64,000 nucleotides of DNA, taken from positions 42,455,291 to 42,519,290 of the forward strand of contig NC_088875.1 in the NCBI RefSeq assembly GCF_032884065.1. Reading direction: 5' to 3'. The stretch comes from Artemia franciscana. Taxonomy: Eukaryota > Arthropoda > Branchiopoda > Anostraca > Artemiidae. The stretch's first letter is position 1; the number at the start of each line of letters is the position of its first letter. The translations under genes were made by a program, and so were the position numbers. The notes beneath the pieces are model-generated. The model saw only the letters and a list, made by a program, of their open reading frames with translations. It was not told the origin of the DNA and did no database searches. This document shows positions 56,401 to 64,000 of the stretch, piece by piece.

Positions 56401-56580
56401 GTTCCTCGCCTAGTTTCAAGTAGGACTGCTTTTTCAATTATTTATAGAGGGGCTAAGCTATAGAATAAGCTTGTTCCAAGTATTAAAGAATTGCCCATTA
56501 ATCAATTTAAAGCCGTGGTGCGTGTGGGGTTTCTTGGGAGGTATACCTTTGAAATAGATTGAGATTGATTGATTTAGTAT
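53474..56580 (+). pseudogene. LINE ORF2: endonuclease and reverse transcriptase
   Basis: Blocks in order: GLNVFHLNC, VIGLTETWLND, GGNGAYIRSDIEV, VIILYRPPSGS, FMTLGDFNFDL and ITDVSDHFGIS (endonuclease); then KKPWMSPRLLR, KIAKITPVFKGGNKNDLGNY, LFLDLVKAFDTVDHQLLLQK, FGIPQGSVLGPTLF, LFADDVCC and SSSFKYLGIIIDEIL (reverse transcriptase), and a C-terminal DHRTRTSGDIEVPR. The frame shifts once, around the T-run at 54262-54271, and stops occur at several points, for example 53711, 54601 and 55633. A Trp lost to a stop in LPSSV-like WNKLVPSIKEL (56461) matches the usual C-terminal W.SLP motif. Confidence 0.85.
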
Positions 56581-56875
56581 TGAAAATAATTATTTATTGT
56601 TTTTTTTTGTTTTCTTTTTTTTTGCTTCGGGATCATGATATTATGTTGTTTGATTGTGTATGAATTATTTATGTAATTTTTTTTTCTCGGTACACGGTTT
56701 CACCTTTCTGCTCATTTTAGATTAACTCATTGTTTTTGTTTTGTTTTTTGTTCTTTTATTTTTTGTTTCTTTTTTGTTAGTAACACACCCTCGCAAGCAA
56801 CGCTTTTGGTGTGATACCGATTGATTTTGTCTGTGTTATTTCCTTTGGTTAATAAATTAATACTACTACTACTAT
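53474..56875 (+). mobile_element. LINE3 copy: CR1-like LINE, plus strand
   Basis: Near full-length LINE with endonuclease, reverse transcriptase and a T-rich 3' UTR ending in a (TAC)n tail (tactactactactatag, to 56875). It differs from the family at 2384 and 35243 in sequence and tail. Its 3' end abuts the start of segmental-duplicate copy 2. Confidence 0.85.
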
Positions 56876-58866
56876 AGCCGATAAAACCAAATTGTTACCT
56901 GTTAAATCAATCCAATATTTCTGTATACTGTCTAGTGACTTGCGGCTATTAAAAAGACATTTGTTTCTATGCTAATGTTTTTAAGATAATTTTGTTTGTA
57001 TATTGAAAGTTACTGATATCACAGCTGTTGTAAGACTATGAACAGCTTTATAGATAGTTTTTGTTGTCAGGCTATGTACTCATTTTTGACACCTAAATCA
57101 AAATTCTTGGGCAAAGTGGGGTGTGGAAGGAAGGTTAATCAAGGCGTTTTACTGCTTGGGATGAACTAATTTTAAATTGCCCTCATTTAAAAAGGGATTA
57201 AAACTTTGGATTTCCGTTTGAATGAGCCTCTCCTGATCCTCTAGGATCGTTGGGTCGATACCATCACCCCTAAAAACAGGCATCCATGATATTTCTTCTG
57301 ACAAGACAGTGGTCTGAAACGTACACTGTACGGTTTTTATGATATGCTGAACATGATGATAAGAGTATCATTACGGTTCCTTGACTTTTTGGAGACGTTC
57401 TTTTTCGATAATTGCATTGGGTAGAAACATGTTTCATGAATGTTTAAATCCAATTAACTTCACCCAGCTACCGTTTTATTTGGATTGGGCCTTAGGCTAT
57501 ATTTGAGAGAGTGAGGCTCTTTCCAAGTCCATTATATTCTGCATCTTTTGATAATTATATAATTATGTAATTAACACATACTTGTACCATTATTGCCCAT
57601 GATATACATTTACCTTTCTTTCTAAACAAAATTGTAAAATTTAAGGGATTGATGATGTGGAGGGGTTGGTAAAATCTACATCCTTCCCCCCCACCCTGCT
57701 CCCCCCAGCCGGAGAAAAACTATATTTTGCTCTGGGTAGTAGTAATAGCAGTAGCAGTAAATAAAAATTTATATTTCGAGTAGTGCGTTCCTGTATTTGT
57801 CATAATAACATCATCGGCAACACACTAAAAAAGATAATTTAATGTAACAAGGCTAATCATAGTTTACAAATGAGAGGATCCTACTCCTACAACCACCCAA
57901 ACTTTCTAAGCAGTTGGAACAACATTGGTTTTCAACATTGTTTTTAGTGTATCAAAACAGCAACTGAAAAAAATGCAAAAGGAATTACCGTGGTAATCAA
58001 GATGACTGGAAAGTACTCATGAAAATGCTGAATTTTTTATATAAAAAAAAAAAAAATTGCGGAAATGTTGCAAATATATTTGGTTTTCATTATAGTACAA
58101 ATGAGGCTACCGTATTATTTTATTTGTTTTGTAATTAAATCAATAATAAAAATTTAACCATTGATTATTTTTTATTATTAGTCAATTAGAATATTAAGCT
58201 CTGATCCTCGGTTCCAAATGATAAAGTTGCAATAACGAATTCCAAAGAAATTAGAACCTCAGAAGAAGGGGTAGAGAGTTAAGCATTAAATAGATTTAGT
58301 TGGAGAAGTCCTTATATAATTTATGTTTATTAGTAAAATTAGAAAGTAAACCTAAGAGCTACATTATGGTATCACTCTTTTGATCACCACTTTAAACGAT
58401 TTCTTGCTTCTCAAATGTAGCATTCTTTGCTACTGTGGTCCCTCCCAGAGGTCGGTTTAGTGACTTGAAATTCCTGAGATAAGTTAAATCGCTCTTAAAT
58501 GAAGCTTGACCTACGTGAAAATTATTCTACACACCAATAAGTAAATACGTTTTTATTCCTTAATAGTTTTAACCACCTCTTGTTTCCCTGCCTCTAATCG
58601 ATAACTTACAGGTATGTTAGCAGACATATTAAGATGGATTTTAAACGATAAAGTTTTTAAGAAAGATTTTATATAGTCATATATAAATAATATATTTATG
58701 TAATATATTAATAGAATATTTTTAAAATAAATATTATATTTGTGTAATTTAAAGCTATTTTTTCAGGGAGAATCAAGAAAGTTCATCTAGAAAAGAGGAT
58801 TTAATTCAAGGGCCGAAGTTCTAACCACTAATACCCCAAAATTTGTTGAAAAGGAGTGTAGTAGCA
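56876..58866 (+). repeat. Segmental duplication copy 2, ankyrin gene 5' flank
   Basis: Direct-orientation counterpart of 12926-14900, starting exactly at the LINE tail. It includes the same old reversed H fragment (about 57180-57420) and the same ggagaaaaactatat and cagcaactgaaaaaaat strings. Confidence 0.88.
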
Positions 58867-60712
58867 ATGCGAGATAACTATGATGTTAACTATATTTTAA
58901 TTTGTGCAGTTCGTTAAGTAAAACTGGAAAGAACAAAGGAGCTAATTAATTCGTTTGGGTTCTCTTACTCAAAACAATGGTCAGAAAGATATGTATTACT
59001 TCGTGGTGCTTTGTTGAACGGAAAAATTGAAATTGCTAAGTTACTTTTAAATTACGGGTGTAAAGTAAACAGTAAAAACATCATGCCTTCTGACAAGCCA
59101 CTTCATTTGGCTGTTGCCTGTAGTAATACATAAGTTGTTGAAATGATTCTAGACAAAGGAGCTAGGATAAATGCAGTAAACAAAGTGGGACAAAATCAGT
59201 GATAAAATTGTTGAAATGACCAAATTACTTCTAAAGCATGGAAGCAATATTAGCATAAGAACAAATTATGGTACAAGTCTACTTCATTTAACAGCTTCTA
59301 GAAGATGCCCACAAACTGTTGATTATCTTTTGACGCATGGAGCTGATGTTAATGTAATAGAAGATAATGGTGGAAGTCCACTTCATTTAGCAGCTTCTGA
59401 AGGATGCTCTCAAACTGTTGATTATCTTCTCAAATATCGAGCCCATGTTGATTGTGTGTATACTTGTATATAGCGCAAAGCATATACACCACTGCACTGT
59501 GCAGCTGAAAAAGGCAGTACAGAAGTTGTTCACCAACTTTTGGACAGTGATGCTAATGTTGATGCTAAAGGGGAAGATAGCAACGTCCCTCTTCATATTG
59601 CTGTTTTTAATAAAAAGAAACCATTGTCGAACTTCTTTTACGGAATTGCAGTGCGTGGCAATCCTAGAAGGTATAGAGAGGTTGTTGAGGCTCTTCTAAA
59701 ATATGGTTTTTGTGTAAACCCCGAAGATGCAAATAACACTGAGTTGGTGCATGCGGCTGTTGAAAACGGATATGTCAATATCGTTGAAGACTTTTTTAAG
59801 TATGGTGCTAATGTTAATGCGCTACTTGGTCGTAGCGGTTTAACACTGCTACATAACGCAGTTATTAATAAACAGGAAGAAGTGGCTAATTTATTGATAA
59901 GCAATGAAGCTGATATAAATGCCCGAGATGAAAATGGGAAAACTCCGATATTTTATGCTACCGAGAACGCCGATATAAGCCTTACCAAGTTCCTTTTAGC
60001 TAATGTAAAAGACAGTCCTGAGGTTTTGTTCAAAGCTGTTGAAACGGAATGCGTCGAAATTGTTAAAGTTCTTTTGAGATATGACGCTGATGTTAACGCT
60101 ACTGATAAATATGGGCGAACAGCATTACACCGTATTGCGTTACAAGATAATGGTTTTGCTGTTGTACGTAAATGTAAAAGTCCTGAGGTTAAGGACGCAA
60201 TAGCTAAACTGCTTCTAAACAGAGGCGCTGGTGTTAACACTCAAACTATAAAGGGCGAAACAGCTCTTCATTTTGCCATTGAAAACGACAATACAAAAGT
60301 TGTTGAAACTATTTTGGAATGTTAACCAAGGAACAAAAATGGAGACATGCCTCTGTGTCTCTCTTCTCTTACAGGAAATGTAGATATTTGCACAATGCTT
60401 CTGAGTAAAGGAGCTAATGTAAATGTGAAGAAAAACGATGGAATTTCTGCACTCCACATTGCAACTCAAAATCATCACGGAAACATTGTGAAACTGTTGT
60501 TAAAATATGTTGTCAGAGTTAACTCTCAAGATAATGATGGCAGAACAGACCTTCACTCTACCTTTTATAATGGGTGTAATGAAGCTGTTGAAGAAGTTGC
60601 TAATTTATTGATAAGCTATGAGGCTGATATAAATGCCCAAGATGAAAATGGGAAAACTCCGCTCATCGTGCTCATCATCAATGGGGAATTTTATGGTAAT
60701 CACGGGAATTAA
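58867..60712 (+). pseudogene. Ankyrin-repeat gene, copy 2, decayed
   Basis: Starts near MRDNYDVNYILICAVR, then stops. Ankyrin repeats lost from copy 1 survive here: RYVLLRGALLNGKIEIAKLL, KPLHLAVACSNT, VVEMILDKGARINAV, then after a frame change LLKHGSNISIRTNYGTSLLH, TVDYLLTHGADVNVIEDNGG. From 59480 it parallels copy 1 (YTPLHCAAEKGSTEVVHQLL). It also keeps about 230 bp (ADISLTKFLLANVKDSPEVL to VKDAIAKLLLNRG) deleted in copy 1. Stops lie at about 58915, 59130, 59200, 59471 and 60323. The frame ends at 60712, with the ankyrin series fused to flank sequence and no PRANC domain. Confidence 0.85.
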
Positions 60713-61640
60713 AGCTGGTGAAAAATATCCATTCACTGGGGAAGTACTGGGGCAAGCTGCCCTGGGTGCTTTGATTGGGAGGGGGAGCCCATATTCCTCA
60801 TATTTCTCACTTTTAATTTGGCTATTTTTGATTATGATTGAACCCTGGGTACCACTAACCCTAGGAACGACACTTGATGTAAACTAACTGCTAAGCTATT
60901 ACTGATTGACCCTAACAATGTTGCCGTGTTTTACAGTCAATAAGAAGTTTAACATTTTTTTTACTCTTTAGGATCTTAAAGACAAAATCCATACAAAATT
61001 TAAGACAAGTATGCTGACTGTGTTCAGTTACAGTTAAAGGTCGTTTTTTCGCTTACTTTAGTTTTTTATTATTATTATTATAATTTTATAATTATTATTA
61101 TTATAAGCTATCTTTATTTGATTGTTTTACTGGCGACTGATGGAATTCTCTATATTACATTAGATTATTGTTGTCACGTTCTGCTTTTGTCCTGGGATTC
61201 TATGTTAGTCAACCCGATTCAGAAGGTATTCAACATGTTTTTGATGATTTTTCTGTTACTGTGACTTCGGGTCTTCGTTTATAAAATTCATAGAGCTTTT
61301 GACATAAACATGAAATTTCAGCAATTTAAAGAATATTTTGAGGGTTTAATGGTAATTTTTAGAAAAGTATGCGTTTCAAGTTAAGGGAAAAATAGCGTAT
61401 GTAGTATGTTTAAAGATGAACAATGTTGAAGCCTCCATTGACCGTAAGCTTGGATTTAGAAATAAAGAATCATAATTGGCACTGTATTGTTATTTATTAC
61501 CTGTAGAGTAATATCTTCAATGTATCATTTTCCCCCAGACCATTAGTATGGAAGGAATTGTTGTTTAACCATAGAGGTGGCTTAAACAATTGAAAGTTTA
61601 GTAGCAAGCCAAAATCTTTTCTTTTTTTGCAGAAAACAAG
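60713..61640 (+). repeat. Segmental duplication copy 2, 3' flank (empty sites)
   Basis: Matches, without interruption, five separated blocks of copy 1: 21995-22354, 24720-25012, 27155-27243 and 28937-29075. The joins near 61066, 61410 and 61496 mark the sites where S copy D, H copy 1 and H copy 2 inserted in copy 1. An (ATT)n run lies at 61066-61105. Confidence 0.85.
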
Positions 61641-61659
61641 TTTTTTTTTAAAAGAACAA

Positions 61660-61975
61660 TCATTTATTTTGGCTAATGGGAGCTTCAAACTTCTACAGTA
61701 GGGTTTCCGATACGCTGAATCTAATGCTGCGATTTTCATTAGGATTCACTGATTTTTGGGGGGTGTTTCCCCCTTATTCAGAAATCGTGCAAAAATTTTC
61801 AGGCTCGTAGCTTTAGAAGGGTAAAACTAAACTTAATGAATTTTATATATTTGGAATCAGGATATGATTTCAATGTTTTTGATGTATCTATTCTTATCAA
61901 ATTATCCGTTGTTTAGTGTGTCGTTTTCTATTGAGCCAAGTCACTCCTTACTCGCAGTTTGTTCCCACGAACTGT
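61660..61975 (-). mobile_element. Family H 5' fragment, reverse orientation
   Basis: gggtttccgatacgctgaat, ggggggtgtttccccctt, aggctcgtagctttagaa, attgagccaagtcactcctt and the 5' palindrome gaactgtttga (reverse complement) form about 315 bp of the H 5' end. Confidence 0.75.
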
Positions 61976-62398
61976 TTGATAAAAATCGAAAACAATTTCC
62001 GAATTTTATTCTCTTAGTATTACCAAGCTACAAGTTCCAACCGGAGAAGAATCGGTAAAGCAATTCATGCACCTCTATGAAAGAAGAACTAATCGAATGC
62101 GTAATTAATTAAAATCAGCCCATTGATTATTATAAATCACTCTTTGCAACTACTATTTCGGTTCCACTCCTGACTGATGTCTTTTCAATTATATGTTTGA
62201 GTATATTTTTCCCCTCTCTGGAGATTAGAAAACAAATGTAGAAACAAGATATTTGGGAAACTCCTGAAGAATCAAGAATTAATTTATATTTTTTGTTGAT
62301 TGGGGTTCATACCCAGGAATATTCCTCGGAAGCCCTGAACTGGAGAAAACCCCCTATTTTCAACTTGTTTCCATGAAATTTAATTCTTATCAGTTATT
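61976..62398. other. No gene seen
   Basis: Unassigned spacer between two H fragments. Confidence 0.5.
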
Positions 62399-62719
62399 AA
62401 ATAAAAAAATTTTTTTTTTTAGCTAAAGTAAGGAGCGACATTATAACTTAAAACGAATACAAATTATTCTGTATATGAAAGGGGCTGTCCCCTCCTCAAC
62501 GCCCCGCTCTTTACGCTAAATTTTTACTCTTTCTCACAACTCTACTTCTTAAAGTAATTAAAAACTATAGCATAAAGAGTGAGTGGGTCAGTTGCCCTCC
62601 AATATTTTGGTCACTTAAAAATGGCAATAGAACTTTTATTTTTCGCTCAACTGAGCCCTTTTCTCGATATTCTGGGACTATTAGATTGATACGATCACCC
62701 CTAGGAAAATATACAAAAA
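62399..62719 (-). mobile_element. Family H fragment, reverse orientation, runs into a gap
   Basis: One terminal arm (taaagtaaggagcgacatta, tgaaaggggctgtcccctcc, aacgccccgctctttacgct) and loop, then straight into the body (cagttgccctccaatatttt, ttgatacgatcacccctagg) with the second arm missing. Truncated by the gap. Confidence 0.75.
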
Positions 62720-62819
62720 NNNNNNNNNNNNNNNNNNNNNNNNNNNNNNNNNNNNNNNNNNNNNNNNNNNNNNNNNNNNNNNNNNNNNNNNNNNNNNNNN
62801 NNNNNNNNNNNNNNNNNNN
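62720..62819. other. Assembly gap, 100 N
   Basis: Exactly 100 N. Confidence 0.99.
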
Positions 62820-64000
62820 AATGCTAGATGGCGCTAATAGTGTTTTTGTCGACACTTGCACCAGTTTCCACTCTTATTTCTAACTCATCCTCTTTGGTTT
62901 AAATTTCTCCAATTTTACTTTCTGAGCTTTTTTTAGAGTCCTCCCTGAGTGGCAGATATTCCATCTGTCATGTTAGTCACCAGTATAGTTTTTGGTGTAG
63001 AACTTAGATATGACTTTACAATGCTGTAACATTATTATTTAATTCAGCAATAATAGGGTTATTATGTTCTCAGTTCTGTTTTTAAAGCTTTTTGATTCCT
63101 ACCTGCCAGGTGTTGCCCAATTTCTAATGTAGTTCTTGGTATAGAATCTACATCTGCCTAAAATAATACTCATTTAACTCGACTTTCTTCATAAGCAAGT
63201 TAAAGACGTGCGATTCCGGGGATTGTTTTCCAAGCATGGCAGTGACCAGAACTTCCCCTCAGACCACCTCAATGCTATTCTGGCCCTTTCCAGGTCCATT
63301 TTGGGGACAAAAATATTCTTTTATTTTTCCATCAGCATAGGAGTTCCTTTTGCCCCAGTATTTAAGTATATAAGTTACGACCCGACATATACAAAATTTT
63401 TACCCTGTTTTGGTCTCAATTTCTCGGGGGAACTGTACCTCAGAGCATTTTTTCGTGCATTAGATTTCTCCTAGTTTAAGGATTCGCAGCTATATGTTTA
63501 AAACTGATCAGGGCGAAAAATTCTTGGACCATTTTCGGGTTACCAACCTAACAAGGGTAGATGGACCACCTGCTACCTATCCAAAAAAGAATAACCTTTA
63601 ACCTGAAGGTTGCACTAGCTTTGCCTCTCACAGAGACTATCTGTCTTGGCTTTGCTCTAATTAGCAATGGCTCTCAAGTCCTTCCTCACTTTCACCAAGT
63701 TCCTGATTCAAAACCGTAAGTAACTTATATTTCTCGTACTGTATACCTTTCCACCTTAGATCATTTTTATTATTTTTATTTTTCATATCATTGAATCATT
63801 TTTATACAACTCTGAAAAAGTTATGCTAGCTTTGCCCCTCACAGAGACTACCTGTCTTGGCTTTACTTTTACTAGCCATGGCTCTCTTTCATCACTTCTA
63901 CCAAGTTGATCATTCAAAAATTAACGTCAAAAATTTCCAAGAAAGAAACAACACTTTGAACTACTGTATTAGCCAGTCGTAGCCAGACGAATACTTGAAA
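62820..64000. other. No gene seen
   Basis: Unassigned. An 88-codon frame at 63208 has no recognisable domain or family member here. Contains the short duplication listed next. Confidence 0.45.
63612..63930. repeat. Diverged direct repeat, about 110 bp, twice
   Basis: ctagctttgcc(t/c)ctcacagag, tgtcttggcttt, ccatggctct or caatggctct, and ccaagtt appear at about 63612-63720 and again at 63822-63930, a spacing of roughly 209 bp. Confidence 0.75.

Noticed and set aside
63208-63474. 88-codon plus-strand frame near the window end
   Set aside because: No motif, no paralog in the window, and sequence of ordinary AT-rich spacer type; insufficient support for a gene.

Overview
This is a eukaryotic window, AT-rich and dominated by mobile DNA. 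CR1-like and RTE-like LINE remnants, a Helitron, a VLIG-type GTPase and an ankyrin-PRANC gene suggest an invertebrate, most likely an arthropod. A crustacean such as a brine shrimp is my guess, but nothing here proves it. I see no intact conventional multi-exon gene, no LTR retrovirus or Polinton, and no CRISPR array. Three assembly gaps occur (1620-1719, 39937-39993, 62720-62819).

Layout. 1-1403: an internally deleted Helitron with its 3' end. 1859-24595: four copies of a non-autonomous repeat, here called family S. It has a palindromic 5' end, an internal array of G-rich units of about 290 bp and a conserved 3' end. Copy A (1859-6694) is split by a CR1-like LINE (2384-5730) and carries a tRNA-Pro-like sequence. 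Copy B (9314-11467) is 3' truncated. Copies C (17811-21390) and D (22355-24595) keep both ends. LINE scraps lie between them. 15002-17221: an ankyrin-repeat gene with a C-terminal PRANC domain.

25013-45240: a thicket of a second non-autonomous family, here called family H. It starts with a short palindrome (TCAAACAGTTCGT...ACGAACTGT) and ends in a long hairpin with arms of roughly 110 bp. Copies are nested: H5 lies in H4, and H7 lies in a LINE that itself lies in H6. In at least five copies, private sequence variants of one hairpin arm are mirrored in the other arm.

48924-53217: a decayed VLIG-type large GTPase gene. 53474-56875: a third CR1-like LINE, plus strand. 56876-61640: a diverged direct duplicate of the region that begins at 12926 (ankyrin gene and flanks). 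It lacks the S and H insertions found in the first copy and so serves as a natural empty-site record. 61660-64000: further H fragments, a gap and unassigned sequence.

Taken together, the host-derived content is one duplicated ankyrin-PRANC gene and one GTPase, both from families linked to immunity or ubiquitin ligase adaptors elsewhere, both damaged. The rest is layered transposon insertion whose order can be read from the nesting and from the duplicate.
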